A stretch of DNA of 64,000 nt. Source: Pseudomonadales bacterium. GTDB lineage: Bacteria > Pseudomonadota > Gammaproteobacteria > Pseudomonadales > Azotimanducaceae. Made by a program: the position numbers and the translations under genes. The notes beneath the pieces were generated by a model. The model ran no database searches, had not been told where the DNA came from, and was given only the letters and a program-made list of their open reading frames with translations. How positions within the stretch are numbered: the first letter of the stretch is position 1; every line of letters starts with the position of its first letter. Of the stretch, positions 38,853 through 49,047 are shown one piece after another. The stretch is taken from the NCBI GenBank assembly GCA_022822135.1, contig JAJECH010000050.1, positions 59,228 to 123,227 of the forward strand. The letters are read 5' to 3'.

Positions 38853-39824
38853 TCACTTTTGGGGTAAGTTAAACCCACTTAGTAGCGCGTCTTGTTCGTC
38901 CCGACGCGTAGATGCCAACACCCTCTCGATCAACGGACGTTTTAGGTGCTCCGCGAATGACTCAATGAACTCGTACATGTAGCTTCTTAGGAACACCTCA
39001 CGACGCATGCCAATATGGGTGACACTAGGCTCGAATAAATGCGATGCGTCAAGGAACCGAAGATCGTCATCAACGCCCTGCTCTCTTGCCATGGAAGCAA
39101 TGATGCCGATCCCGACACCAAGACGAACGTATTTCTTAATGACATCCGTATCGGTCGCGGTAAATGAAACGTTTGCGAGTAAACCTTCGGCGGCGAATGC
39201 ATTTGCGACACTTGACCCACCAGCGAAGCCAAAGACGTATGTAACCAATGGCTCACGTGCAACGTCAGCCAACGTGATTTGGTCGACACGGGTCAGGGGA
39301 TGATCTTGTGGAACGACAATGGATCGATTCCATGTGTAGCACGGTGCAAGAATCAAGTTCGTAAAGTGATCGAATCCTTCCGTCGCGATTGCAAAATCCA
39401 CTTCACCGTTTTGCGTCAGCTCCGCAAGTTGTGCAGGCGTTCCCTGATTAATATGAAGACTAACGTTTGGATATTTCTGGCGGAAATTCTGAATATGCTC
39501 AGGTAAGACGTATCGTGCTTGAGTGTGCGTCGTGGCAATTCTTAATGTGCCTCGATCCTCGTGAAGGAATTCTTCCGCTGCACGTTCGATAGATTCGACC
39601 TTTTGTAGCGCTTCCCGTGCTAGCGTAACAATGCGTTCACCCGCTGGGGTCATACCTAATCGCTTACCTTTGCGCGTGAGAAGCTCGACGCCCAGCTCTT
39701 GTTCAAGACGTCGAATGCCGTTGCTGATCCCTGGTTGCGTCGTGTTTAGTACGCGGGCCGCCTCAGACATATTAAGACTCTGGTTGTATGTCTCTAACAG
39801 ATATTCAAGTTGTTTCAGCTTCAC
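38853..39824 (-). CDS. cysB: LysR-type regulator of cysteine regulon
   Basis: Transcription factor that activates sulfur assimilation genes with N-acetylserine. 323 residues. The N-terminal HTH is MKLKQLEYLLETYNQSLNMS with LNTTQPGISNGIRRLEQELG. The ligand domain matches CysB: TTHTQARYVLPEHIQNFRQK, VSLHINQGTPAQLAEL, ATDTDVIKKYVRLGVGIGI. It converges with the cysH transcript. The 38762-38852 gap is AT-rich with a weak hairpin (ATAACT/AGTTAT). Confidence 0.93.
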   Translation of the reverse strand: MKLKQLEYLLETYNQSLNMSEAARVLNTTQPGISNGIRRLEQELGVELLTRKGKRLGMTPAGERIVTLAREALQKVESIERAAEEFLHEDRGTLRIATTHTQARYVLPEHIQNFRQKYPNVSLHINQGTPAQLAELTQNGEVDFAIATEGFDHFTNLILAPCYTWNRSIVVPQDHPLTRVDQITLADVAREPLVTYVFGFAGGSSVANAFAAEGLLANVSFTATDTDVIKKYVRLGVGIGIIASMAREQGVDDDLRFLDASHLFEPSVTHIGMRREVFLRSYMYEFIESFAEHLKRPLIERVLASTRRDEQDALLSGFNLPQK

Positions 39825-40080
39825 GGGGACTCCGCTTATCCGAACGGATGATGTAACCTACTAATTAAAACGCTCGCTTGCTTCGATTTCACATCTAGCG
39901 CTCCGCGATTTGTCGCGCGCGTTTGTTTTCGAAGCAAAATCTACACGATGCGTGGTACTAATACGGGGTATAGACGAAAAGTCCAAGTGTATCCTTGTCT
40001 CAACGGACCGAGTCCGTGAGTTTTTCAGCAAGTCTTCGCGTACTCAGATGGTCGCCCAAGCGCGAAGGATTGTCTCGAAG

Positions 40081-40278
40081 CTAAGATCCTGCCGAAACGG
40101 CGACTGCGTGCTCGAGCCTAGTAATCCGATCGCGTAAATTCAACTTGCGTCGCTTTAAGCGTCGTGTCAAATCCTGATCTGGGTGTCCGTTTTCAACGAG
40201 AAAGTTGATTACGGTGTCTAAGTCGCGATGCTCTACACGTAGATGCGCCAATGATTCTTCGGTACTGACTTCGGCCAA
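40081..40278 (-). CDS. YdcH-like DUF465 protein
   Basis: A 65-residue helical-hairpin protein: RVEHRDLDTVINFLVEN then RRLKRRKLNLRDRITRLEHA, the L-x-x-E-H-x-x-L-D and R-L-K-x-x-K-L-x-L-(K/R)-D pattern of DUF465. TTG 40278 is chosen because GAGG lies 7 nt upstream; the longer TTG at 40293 has no site. Function of DUF465 is unknown. The plus frame 39910-40137 overlapping it looks like a shadow. Confidence 0.8.
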   Translation of the reverse strand: MAEVSTEESLAHLRVEHRDLDTVINFLVENGHPDQDLTRRLKRRKLNLRDRITRLEHAVAVSAGS

Positions 40279-40470
40279 AAAGTAACCTCGCAATGAGAAG
40301 TGTCTAAATTTGTTCTAATTTAAGCACGACAGGCGAACCTGTCAAGGACAAATGTAGGAAATACGTTGAATTTGATGCATGCACCGCACAATTACACACC
40401 GATTGTTCAAGCTTTGTTCCGATAAGTACGAGCGATCAACACCCCGTGAGATTCATTTTCTTCCCGTCAA

Positions 40471-41154
40471 ATGACCAGTAAAGTTCCAACCGAACGAGGA
40501 AATGACGTAAACCGTTTCCTCCAAGAAGTTGAGAAACATCCACTAAAACCTCTCAGTGACAACAGGTTGATCTTCGCACTCGACGCTACAGCCAGTCGTG
40601 AACTGACTTGGGATCTCGCATCGAGTCTACACGCTGAGCTCTTTACCGCCGCTAAATCGGCGAATCTTGCTGTACAGCTCGTTCATTTTGGAGGCTTCAA
40701 TCAGTTCCAAGCCTCCCCTTGGAATAGTTCGCCTGAACAGTTGCTTCGCAACATGCAGCGAGTTCGCTGTCTCGGTGGTATGACCCAAATTCGGCGAGTT
40801 TTGTCTCATATTCTGAACGAAGCGTCAACGGATCAAACCGTGAAGGCCGCCGTGTATATTGGTGACATGTGTGAAGAACCGATGGCTGAGATCGTAAACA
40901 CCGCAGGTCAATTGGGATTACGTAAAGTTCCCGTGTTTGTTTTTCAAGAAGGAAACGAGCGATACGCAACCGAGGTATTCAGATCAATCGCAGAACGTTC
41001 CGGTGGTGCTCACATGCCATTTGAATCAGGTTCGGCCGCACAACTTGCTGAGCTTCTTAGCGCTGCCGTCGTGTATGCGACCGAAGGATTCGAAGCGATG
41101 AAACGGTTAGGCACACCAATGACGAAGAAATTGCTGACGCAGATTAGAAACTGA
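40471..41154 (+). CDS. vWA-like (von Willebrand factor A) protein
   Basis: 227 residues. [18 protein letters not shown] near residue 33 gives a MIDAS variant D-A-T-A-S for the usual D-x-S-x-[11 protein letters not shown] supplies the MIDAS Thr, and [10 protein letters not shown] the Asp strand. No signal peptide. The stop overlaps the next gene (TGATGG), so it is coupled to the membrane-DnaJ protein. Role unknown; perhaps metal-dependent binding to its partner or substrate. Confidence 0.7.
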   Translation: MTSKVPTERGNDVNRFLQEVEKHPLKPLSDNRLIFALDATASRELTWDLASSLHAELFTAAKSANLAVQLVHFGGFNQFQASPWNSSPEQLLRNMQRVRCLGGMTQIRRVLSHILNEASTDQTVKAAVYIGDMCEEPMAEIVNTAGQLGLRKVPVFVFQEGNERYATEVFRSIAERSGGAHMPFESGSAAQLAELLSAAVVYATEGFEAMKRLGTPMTKKLLTQIRN

Positions 41155-41918
41155 TGGTCATCATCATTTGCGGCGCGCTTGCCGCATTCGCATTCCTGCT
41201 ATTGATGAAGGTGCTTTGGACGAAGTCGAAACCTAAGCTCTCGACGAACGTGATTGTGATCACAAGTTTGGTGCTAATCGGTTCACTCGGTTTGCTTGCC
41301 GCTTCAGGAAGATTGCACTGGATCGCCGCCACTGGAACCGCAGTTCTTCCTTTCCTCCGCCGCGCGTTCAGCTTATTTGCACTCTCTTCATCGGCGAGAC
41401 GTATGTGGCAACAATTCGGCGGCGCATCACCGTTCTCCACTTCTTTTGGTGACTATAGCAATGCAAATTCGGAACAAGCACCAAATGTGAGTGAAACGTC
41501 GACCGACGAAATCCGCATGACCCTTGACCACAGCAACGGAAAAATGGCCGGATCAGTGTTAGTCGGTAAGTTCGCGAATCAATCGCTTGAGTCATTGGAT
41601 GAGATTGAGATCGTCGAACTGTACAACTCTGTGAGCGACGAGTCCAAAAGACTCTTGACCGCATACATTCAACGTTACCACCCGAATCTAGGCGCAGAGG
41701 ATTCTGATGAGCGCACGGAATCCAACGAAGGAGCTTCCGACACGATCACGCCTGAACGCGCGCGGAAGATTCTCGGGGTTAGTGAATCGGCGACTCGCGA
41801 CGAAATTGTCGAAGCTCATCGTCGTTTGATGCAGAAGAATCATCCCGATCGTGGCGGAACGGAATACATCGCCTCCGAGATCAATCAGGCAAAGCAAGTG
41901 TTGCTGAACCTTCTCTAA
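41154..41918 (+). CDS. Membrane-anchored DnaJ-domain protein
   Basis: 254 residues. Two N-terminal membrane helices ([20 protein letters not shown] and [20 protein letters not shown]) and an acidic middle part lead to a C-terminal J-domain: [16 protein letters not shown] then [15 protein letters not shown], with the essential HPD. The architecture is like Tim14/Pam18 (membrane then J). It overlaps the vWA gene by 1 nt, implying a joint role, perhaps recruiting DnaK to a membrane site. Confidence 0.85.
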   Translation: MVIIICGALAAFAFLLLMKVLWTKSKPKLSTNVIVITSLVLIGSLGLLAASGRLHWIAATGTAVLPFLRRAFSLFALSSSARRMWQQFGGASPFSTSFGDYSNANSEQAPNVSETSTDEIRMTLDHSNGKMAGSVLVGKFANQSLESLDEIEIVELYNSVSDESKRLLTAYIQRYHPNLGAEDSDERTESNEGASDTITPERARKILGVSESATRDEIVEAHRRLMQKNHPDRGGTEYIASEINQAKQVLLNLL

Positions 41919-42029
41919 TCCCTGCTTAGATAAGGCGGAGTGAGTCGAGTCGTGAATGCGAGTCCGAGCAGAGACGTAAGCGAAACGGCGTTCGCTAGTA
42001 CTCGCGTGTGAAGTCGAAGAAAGCTGGTT

Positions 42030-42176
42030 TTAAAAGTGCCAGGCGGCAACCACCGCTTGATAATAAGGTGAGAAGAGCGCCAGCACCATGATCAGTGCGG
42101 AAACCCATGCCCAAACCAAAACGATCTTCATTACCCAGTTTGAGTCCATGAAGTGTCGAAACAACGCCTTGATCAT
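42030..42176 (-). CDS. Small membrane protein, 48 residues
   Basis: Minus-strand frame from ATG 42176 to TAA 42030. One strongly hydrophobic segment (WVMKIVLVWAWVSALIMVLA) with positive N-terminal residues (MIKALFRH) and a C-terminal FSPYYQAVVAAWHF tail: a single-span protein, N-in. Ribosome site is weak (TTGGGTAA). It occupies most of the gap between the DnaJ gene and the nuclease gene, in opposite orientation. Not recognised, but hydrophobic frame integrity supports a real gene. Confidence 0.5.
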   Translation of the reverse strand: MIKALFRHFMDSNWVMKIVLVWAWVSALIMVLALFSPYYQAVVAAWHF

Positions 42177-42283
42177 TTACCCAACATAGCTTGCTGTAAT
42201 GGCGCGGAATTTTAATCGTGCCGCTTGTTCAGATCGTCTTAAGATTGGTGCCCCAAAATCAAATGACTTGTTAGGTTGATCGT

Positions 42284-44944
42284 TTGAGAAGACCCACGGT
42301 TACGTTACCTGATGAATTCACGGCCTCCGAAGAAGCCGTTACGTTAGTTGCTGCAAGTTCGCGCCTTGCACGAGAACTCAGGTACGCGTTCGATTACGAG
42401 CAAGTTCGAGCAAGCAAGAGGGTTTGGGAGCGACCACAGATACAGTCGTACTCACAGTGGCTCTTGAACAGTTATCGTCAACTAGGTTCTGGCGACCCGC
42501 GTCTAGCGCTTCGAAGTGTCGTCTCGCATGAAACATTCATGTTGCTCGCACAGCAACAAGCACCCAACGAAGAAGTCGAAATGCACGCGCGCGCGATAGT
42601 CGATGCTTGGCAGCTCGTCTGGGACGCAAATCTCTGGGCGGATTTTCAGGATATCCGCTCCACCGAAAACGGTCAACTCTGTGACGACTGGTTTCGGAGG
42701 ATAAAGCGATGCCTTGATAGTGAGCGATTGATCACCGTCGCAGAGATTCCTGAGCTGCTTCTTCGCGCCGTTGAACGGGAAGATTGGCGACCACAGCGAA
42801 TCTTGGTGTACGGGTTTAACGAATCAAACGTCGCGCAACGAAATCTCTTTAACGCCTTAGACGCTATCGGCCTTTGCTCGAAAGCTTCTTCTGTCCAAGT
42901 CCCCGAGAAGAACACGGCACACCACTTAAAAGGGTTTGAGACTGCGAGCGAAGAGTTTGGTACGCTCGCGCTCTGGACGCGGGAAAAACTCGCGAAATAC
43001 GGCGCGAACGCCACCATCGGTGTCGTAGTAAATGGACTCGCCAACTCCTTCACCGCCATTAAGCGTTCATTCGAAAGCGTGTACCCCGAAATCAGTGACG
43101 TTACTCGGCTTGTATCGATCGAGAGCGGTCAGCCGTTAGTTCAGAACCGAGTTTATCTCGATTTCATTCATTTGATGAAATGGACGTGCGGTCCACTTGA
43201 CCACACTCTCCTGCTTCAGCTTGCTAAATCGCCGTACTTTCAGAGCTTGAATCTCTATCGCAAGCCGAAAAGGTGGTTCAGCGAACAGATAACCATACGA
43301 CAGTATCGAAATCGTATGCCTCGTTCAGAACGCATCTCTCTTGATCGTGTCATCAAGATCGCGCCTAGGGATAGCAATCGACCGCTGCCCTTCGCAGAAG
43401 TGGCAGAAACCATGCTTGAGCTTCTACGTACGTGTGGCTATACAAAAAGACCCGAGGACCCATTCGCTTACATCGATGTGAACGCGAAGGATGTGCTCAG
43501 TGAGCTGGTTCTGAGTCTCGCACAAGCAGCGACGATTCGGCCTCGCATTTCGTGGAGTCGTTTTATCGATCTTGTTGAAATCCTTGCGAGCGACCGAACA
43601 ATCCAAGTATCACGGTCTGATGCTCCCATACAAGTCATGGGACGTGAATCCTCTACCTTACTGCAGTTTGACGCACTCTGGGTCACGGGCGTATCAGATG
43701 TCGATTGGCCAGCCGTACCTCGACCAAATCCGTTCGTCCCTCGACTCATGCAAAAACGCGCAAATTTGCGCGGTGTTTCACATGATCAAATGTTGGAGGA
43801 TGCGCGAGTTTTAACTAAGCATTGGCGGAATTGCTCTGATGAAGTCGTATTCAGCTATGTCAGTCAAATCGATAAGGTCGAAGCACAACCGAGCAATCTC
43901 TTCGCCGACCTGGTTGTCCCGAACGAGGAAGCATCTTCGCCATCACATTCGCGCTTAGTCGACAGCTCGGACTTGATCCTACACGGTCATCCGTGGTCGA
44001 CCTATTCGATTACAGATGCAATCCGCGAATATCAGCAATCGAATGGATCCAGAATAAACGCAGAAGACGTCAGAGCATCGACACGTCTATTACGTAATCA
44101 AGCTCAATGTGCATTCAAAGGATGGGCTGTGCACCGAGCTGGTCTCGAAGAGATTGATGCACCGATTTCACGATTCCCTAATGCAGCCCAACGTGGATCT
44201 CTCTTCCATTACGTCGTCGCTGAAATTCTCAGCCACGCTAAGACTCAAGCGCAACTCGCAAATCTTGACGAAGCGACCTATCTCAATGCAATAGATAAAG
44301 TCCTATCGACAAGTGACGAGTCGAAGAACCTTCCCGCTCGATTTCTGAAACACGAGAAAGCACGTATCCGACGATGGATTGACGAGTGGGTAACCATCCA
44401 GATTAATCGCCGCGAACCCTTCGAAGTACTTGAAATCGAGAAGGAAGTGAATGTCGAAATCGAAGGATTGACTTTCAAGGGTTACATCGACCGAATCGAC
44501 AGTACGGAATCGATGCGGCATCTCATCATTGATCACAAAACCGGTTCGAGCTACACGCCGAAACGCTGGGATCCTGAATTTTTGAGCGATACGCAAATGC
44601 CGTTGTACGCTACCGCAGAAGATGGCTGTGATGGATTGGCCTATCTGTCAATCTTCCGAGTAGTTGACGGCTTAGGGTCGCGCTGGCAAGGCATCGGCCA
44701 GTCTGCAGGTGAAGATGGCAACGGCGAACTGAGCGAAAACCTTGGCAACTTCGAATCATTTGCTTCCTTGAAGGACGCATGGCGCGACCGACTCTCTGAA
44801 ATCGTAACTGACCATCTTGCGGGTAAAGCGGATGTGGACCCCGTCGAACCCGACGTTTGCGAATATTGCCACTTAACAAATCTCTGCCGTATCTACGAGG
44901 ATCAAACCTCCTCTATTGCAAATGACGAGGTGAGTTCAACATGA
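42284..44944 (+). CDS. PD-(D/E)XK nuclease, AddB-like repair subunit
   Basis: 886 residues. The start is TTG 42284. Inactivated helicase-like N-terminal parts precede a C-terminal RecB-type nuclease domain. GYIDRIDS and LIIDHKTGSSY give the Asp and D-x-K catalytic strand, and CEYCHLTNLCRI supplies Cys residues of an iron-sulfur-binding type. It matches the gammaproteobacterial family annotated as probable DNA repair protein, paired with a UvrD-like helicase. The stop overlaps the helicase start (ATGA). Confidence 0.88.
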   Translation: MRRPTVTLPDEFTASEEAVTLVAASSRLARELRYAFDYEQVRASKRVWERPQIQSYSQWLLNSYRQLGSGDPRLALRSVVSHETFMLLAQQQAPNEEVEMHARAIVDAWQLVWDANLWADFQDIRSTENGQLCDDWFRRIKRCLDSERLITVAEIPELLLRAVEREDWRPQRILVYGFNESNVAQRNLFNALDAIGLCSKASSVQVPEKNTAHHLKGFETASEEFGTLALWTREKLAKYGANATIGVVVNGLANSFTAIKRSFESVYPEISDVTRLVSIESGQPLVQNRVYLDFIHLMKWTCGPLDHTLLLQLAKSPYFQSLNLYRKPKRWFSEQITIRQYRNRMPRSERISLDRVIKIAPRDSNRPLPFAEVAETMLELLRTCGYTKRPEDPFAYIDVNAKDVLSELVLSLAQAATIRPRISWSRFIDLVEILASDRTIQVSRSDAPIQVMGRESSTLLQFDALWVTGVSDVDWPAVPRPNPFVPRLMQKRANLRGVSHDQMLEDARVLTKHWRNCSDEVVFSYVSQIDKVEAQPSNLFADLVVPNEEASSPSHSRLVDSSDLILHGHPWSTYSITDAIREYQQSNGSRINAEDVRASTRLLRNQAQCAFKGWAVHRAGLEEIDAPISRFPNAAQRGSLFHYVVAEILSHAKTQAQLANLDEATYLNAIDKVLSTSDESKNLPARFLKHEKARIRRWIDEWVTIQINRREPFEVLEIEKEVNVEIEGLTFKGYIDRIDSTESMRHLIIDHKTGSSYTPKRWDPEFLSDTQMPLYATAEDGCDGLAYLSIFRVVDGLGSRWQGIGQSAGEDGNGELSENLGNFESFASLKDAWRDRLSEIVTDHLAGKADVDPVEPDVCEYCHLTNLCRIYEDQTSSIANDEVSST

Positions 44945-47900
44945 ACGACACCGCGTTAAAACAGGCTCTGACGGCGCCACCAGACCAAAACCAGCGTGAC
45001 GCGGCAATCAATCCAACTAAATCGTTCATCGTACAAGCTCCCGCCGGCTCAGGCAAGACGACACTGCTCGTTACTCGCTATCTGGCGTTGCTTGCAACCG
45101 TCAACGAGCCGGAAGAAATCCTCGCCATCACGTTTACACGCAAAGCGGCACAAGAGATGCGGGCACGAGTCATCGCAGAGCTAAAGTCCGCTTCAAGAAC
45201 ACATGCCCGTGCCGCGATGCAACGTAGCGCCGACCGGAATTGGCAATTGATCTCAACACCGCAACGGATGCGCATCCAAACGATCGATAGTTTTCAGCAA
45301 GGATTGGTCCAGCAGCTACCCTATCAGAGCCGCCTGAGTCTCGACTATGAAACGATTGAAAACGCTCGTGCGCTGTATGAAGATGCGGTCGACAATACGT
45401 TAGAACGCATCGCAGCACTCAAAGCAAACTTTGGCGACGAAATAGCAGCGATGGTAGCGTCATTCGACAACAATCCTGACAACGTACGCGAAATGCTCAT
45501 CGGCATGTTGATCAGACGCGATCAGTGGCTTGAACATATCCCGACGCTCGCAACCAGTGCGCTCAGTCAAGCCGAAGCCGAATCGGTGACTAACCAGTTA
45601 GAGAAAGCACGCGCTGAGTTTTGCCGACGACGTAAACAAGCCTTCATTGACGCAATTAATGGTGATGGTCGTCTATGGTCGAACTGCGTCGAATTGGTCC
45701 GCGATTCAAAACCCGATTGCCAGAACCCGTCACCATACCGCGAGATGAAGGACCCTACTGACTGGGACCATCTCGTTGACATATTTGTGACAAAGAACAA
45801 CACTTGGCGCAAAAAAATAGACAAACGTCAGGGATTTCCTCCCTCAGATTCGGCTCTTAAGGAGGCGTGGGGGAGCGTGATTGATACGCTCAGCGCTACA
45901 GTTCCGCCAGACCTGCTCGGAAAACTCCGCGGATTACCGAGTGATACCCTTTCCGAGATACAGAAGCGAGATTTAACGAACCACGCACTGACCCTGCTCG
46001 CATGCGTTCAGGAACTGAATCGACTTTTCGATGAGCAAAAGGTAGTCGACTTCACCGAACGAGCGATCGCCGCACGTCGCGCGCTTAGGGTGGATGGTGC
46101 ACCTACCGAACTCGCGTTAGCGCTCGATTACAGAATTCGCCACATCCTCGTCGACGAATATCAGGACACATCAATCGCTCAAAACGACTTCCTCAATTTG
46201 TTAATGGAAGGCTGGGAACCGGAGGACGGGAATACCTTCTTCGCTGTCGGCGATCCGATGCAATCGATCTACAAATTTCGTGACGCAGATCTCAAGAATT
46301 TCCTGACCGCCGACACGGGCGGCATTGAACACCGCCAAATTGAGAAACTACAGCTTACCGCGAACTTCCGTTCCTCCACACATTTGGTAGAGTGGTGCAA
46401 CGACGTCTTTGCTCCCATCCTCGGCGACGTAAACGATGCAGAGCTAGGGCAAGTCGCCTTCTCTAAATCGATCGAAATGGATAAGGTCAACGTCGACTCT
46501 GATCACGGATTAACGCTTGTTGAGTCGCTTGACCGTAAGCAAGAGGCCGAGCTAGTCGCTGAGAAAGTTCTTGAGTTGCAAGAGAAATTCCATGGTGACA
46601 ACATCGCGGTTTTGTTTCGAACCCGGAGCAATATCGGCGCATACTTTGAGGCGTTCCGAAATCACGGTGTTCATTGGCGAAGTATCGATATGGAATCACT
46701 TTCGAACTTCGGTGTCGTACGGGATCTCTACTGTTTGACGTGCGCTTTGATCGATCTCGACGATGAACTCGCCTGGAGCGCTTTGCTCCTGTCTCCGTTA
46801 GCGGGTATCGAGTTGCGCGACCTTGAAACGTTACGCAAACATGACCTAGCAGTTGACATGCTTCTTGCACAGCCAGACGAAGCATTGAGCGAAATGGCCG
46901 TACAGATCATCCATCGTGTGCGAGGACCCATCATCGCGGCGTTGCAAGATCAATATCGATCGTTGCGCTCTCGCGTGGAACGTGCATGGTATCAACTCGG
47001 TGGCGCTAACGCCTACGCGAATCCCCGTGATCCTAATAGTGACGTCATTGTCAAGGACAATGCGCAACACTATCTAGAAATCCTTGAGGAATTCGAAACC
47101 GACTATATCGAAAAAGACGCGCTCTGGGACCGCCTAGACTCAGCACTTGCCACGGAAAACAACCCCAACGCTAAAGTGGAGGTGATGACCATCCACAATG
47201 CGAAAGGACTTGAATTTGACCATGTGATACTAGCGGCTCTCGGTCAACTCCCCCGTCATGAACAACGCCTTCCGCTGTACATAAAGCAATCAGATTTCGG
47301 TCCGGTATTGGCAGCACAAAATCCACTTGAACCGGATCCTCTGCACACGATCTTGTATAAGGACGAATCGCTGCGCGACAAGAACGAAACTTCGCGCTTA
47401 CTTTACGTCGGCGCAACACGTGCTAAAACTTCCTTATGGCTATACGGTACGGTAAAAGATCTCGAAAAACCGCCCGCTGCCAACTCATTTTCGCGACTGA
47501 TTTGGGATGTGACGGCCCCCAACCAATGGACGACAGTGCCATCAGAAGAGGCGCCGCAAGATGAACTTACCGGCGCGAAAATTTGGCGTCGTATTAGACC
47601 GAATTTCCGTTTCTTGGCGCAAACTCCACTACCGGAATTTCTGGCAAATGTCCTACTTGACGAAGCGCGAGAAAATGGTTCGCGCGATCAGATCAACACA
47701 TTCCTATCGAGTCCCGTTGCCATTGGACAACTCGTTCATGGCGAACTGCAACGGATGGTTGAAGTAGGCTCGATGGACTTACCAGACAGCGACCGCGTCG
47801 AAATGTGGCGCAATGACTTACGAACGCAAGGATTCAACGCGCGCCAGATCGCGGATATGCTGGAGACCGTACAAGACCAGTTGAAACGTACCGTATCTAG

Positions 47901-48315
47901 TGATCAAGGTCGCTGGTTACTGAATCCCGAACATGAAGCGTCGGCAGTTGAAGCCGCATACACCGTGAACAACGGCACCCACAATCGCATTTCGATCATC
48001 GATCGCACATTCATTCACGACGGCGTTCGCTGGATCGTCGACTACAAGACCTCGATGATCCCTGACGATAGAGACCTGCCGCTCGGCGAAAAAGCCTTAA
48101 ACCACCAACCCCAACTTATTCGGTACGCGGAGCTATTTGAAGCGGTCGATTCAACGCCCATAAAAGCTGCGATCTTCTTTACGGATGTTGCGGAATTGAT
48201 CGAAGTCGACGTCTCTGTACCATCGCGTCAGACGCCGATTGACAGCGGCGATCGTGATGCGACGAGTTGGCTAAACGATAAATCGTTTAAACGCAGCGAG
48301 CTATTTGAAAACTAG
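44941..48315 (+). CDS. UvrD/RecB-like helicase-nuclease, AddA-like subunit
   Basis: 1124 residues. Walker A QAPAGSGKTTLLVTRYLALL is near residue 37, with TFTRKAAQEMRARV, helicase motif II (LVDEYQDTSIAQND), GDPMQSIYKFRDADL and motif V/VI (MTIHNAKGLEFDHVIL, LLYVGATRAK). The C-terminus has a second nuclease strand, RWIVDYKTSMI. Both this subunit and its partner thus carry nuclease motifs, as in AddAB. Probable role: processing of DNA double-strand ends for recombination. No recC/recD or chi evidence was sought here. Confidence 0.9.
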   Translation: MNDTALKQALTAPPDQNQRDAAINPTKSFIVQAPAGSGKTTLLVTRYLALLATVNEPEEILAITFTRKAAQEMRARVIAELKSASRTHARAAMQRSADRNWQLISTPQRMRIQTIDSFQQGLVQQLPYQSRLSLDYETIENARALYEDAVDNTLERIAALKANFGDEIAAMVASFDNNPDNVREMLIGMLIRRDQWLEHIPTLATSALSQAEAESVTNQLEKARAEFCRRRKQAFIDAINGDGRLWSNCVELVRDSKPDCQNPSPYREMKDPTDWDHLVDIFVTKNNTWRKKIDKRQGFPPSDSALKEAWGSVIDTLSATVPPDLLGKLRGLPSDTLSEIQKRDLTNHALTLLACVQELNRLFDEQKVVDFTERAIAARRALRVDGAPTELALALDYRIRHILVDEYQDTSIAQNDFLNLLMEGWEPEDGNTFFAVGDPMQSIYKFRDADLKNFLTADTGGIEHRQIEKLQLTANFRSSTHLVEWCNDVFAPILGDVNDAELGQVAFSKSIEMDKVNVDSDHGLTLVESLDRKQEAELVAEKVLELQEKFHGDNIAVLFRTRSNIGAYFEAFRNHGVHWRSIDMESLSNFGVVRDLYCLTCALIDLDDELAWSALLLSPLAGIELRDLETLRKHDLAVDMLLAQPDEALSEMAVQIIHRVRGPIIAALQDQYRSLRSRVERAWYQLGGANAYANPRDPNSDVIVKDNAQHYLEILEEFETDYIEKDALWDRLDSALATENNPNAKVEVMTIHNAKGLEFDHVILAALGQLPRHEQRLPLYIKQSDFGPVLAAQNPLEPDPLHTILYKDESLRDKNETSRLLYVGATRAKTSLWLYGTVKDLEKPPAANSFSRLIWDVTAPNQWTTVPSEEAPQDELTGAKIWRRIRPNFRFLAQTPLPEFLANVLLDEARENGSRDQINTFLSSPVAIGQLVHGELQRMVEVGSMDLPDSDRVEMWRNDLRTQGFNARQIADMLETVQDQLKRTVSSDQGRWLLNPEHEASAVEAAYTVNNGTHNRISIIDRTFIHDGVRWIVDYKTSMIPDDRDLPLGEKALNHQPQLIRYAELFEAVDSTPIKAAIFFTDVAELIEVDVSVPSRQTPIDSGDRDATSWLNDKSFKRSELFEN

Positions 48316-48321
48316 CGCGGA

Positions 48322-48927
48322 TTAGTAGTACGCGTTATCGGTAAATGTATGGTCGGTTGCATCCCGTATCCCGCCGAGATCCGGAACTTGCTCTAGCAGC
48401 GCGCGTTCAACACCTTGCTTCAAGGTAATGTCTACTGCTGCACAACCTTGACAACCGCCGCCGAATTGCAGCACTGCAATGTTGTCCTCAACCACTTCCA
48501 TCAGTGCGACCTGACCGCCATGAGCCGCGAGACCAGGATTGATTTCGTTATACAAAACGTAGTTAATTCGATCTTCTATTGGTGAATCAGGACTTACGCT
48601 GGGAACGCGCGCGTTTGGCGCTTTGATCGTTAACTGACCTCCCATCCTGTCCTGCTGAAAGTCAACGACTGCGTCCTTCAGATACGCGAGACTTCGTTCT
48701 TCAAACCAGGCAGTGAAACCGTCGTAGGCTACGGACTGATCCCCTTCCTGAACTTCATTCGGTCGACAGTATGCGACACACGTCTCAGCGTGAGGCGTTC
48801 CAGGATTCTCGACGTAGATGCGAATTCCGCACTCGCCTTCTTGTTTCGCTAGTAACTCTCGAAGATAGCCTTCGGCGGATTCCGAAATGTCGACGTAAGC
48901 AACAGCTTGTGGGGTTTCAGCGTTCAT
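48322..48927 (-). CDS. nfuA: Fe-S biogenesis protein NfuA
   Basis: Fe-S cluster carrier. 201 residues: a degenerate A-type (HesB-like) N-terminal domain ([21 protein letters not shown]) and the Nfu domain with [20 protein letters not shown], where the CxxC binds the cluster. Exact NfuA architecture. It converges with the helicase gene (6-nt gap). Confidence 0.95.
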   Translation of the reverse strand: MNAETPQAVAYVDISESAEGYLRELLAKQEGECGIRIYVENPGTPHAETCVAYCRPNEVQEGDQSVAYDGFTAWFEERSLAYLKDAVVDFQQDRMGGQLTIKAPNARVPSVSPDSPIEDRINYVLYNEINPGLAAHGGQVALMEVVEDNIAVLQFGGGCQGCAAVDITLKQGVERALLEQVPDLGGIRDATDHTFTDNAYY

Positions 48928-49047
48928 ACGCGAAGTTTAGCCAATGATCAATGGTCGATGAAGACCGTTCAATTGAATCCGCGTAAGCGTCAAAGGTATT
49001 TCAGTCACATCCCTCTCCATAATTCCGCCTAAACCTCACACCTCACC

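Noticed and set aside
39910..40137. 75-codon plus-strand frame near cysB
   Set aside because: It runs antisense into the YdcH-like gene and has a weak TTG start; it looks like a shadow frame.
48928..49047. Possible cobalamin or SAM riboswitch before metH
   Set aside because: The gap is only 120 bp and shows no B12-box or S-box-like conserved sequence.
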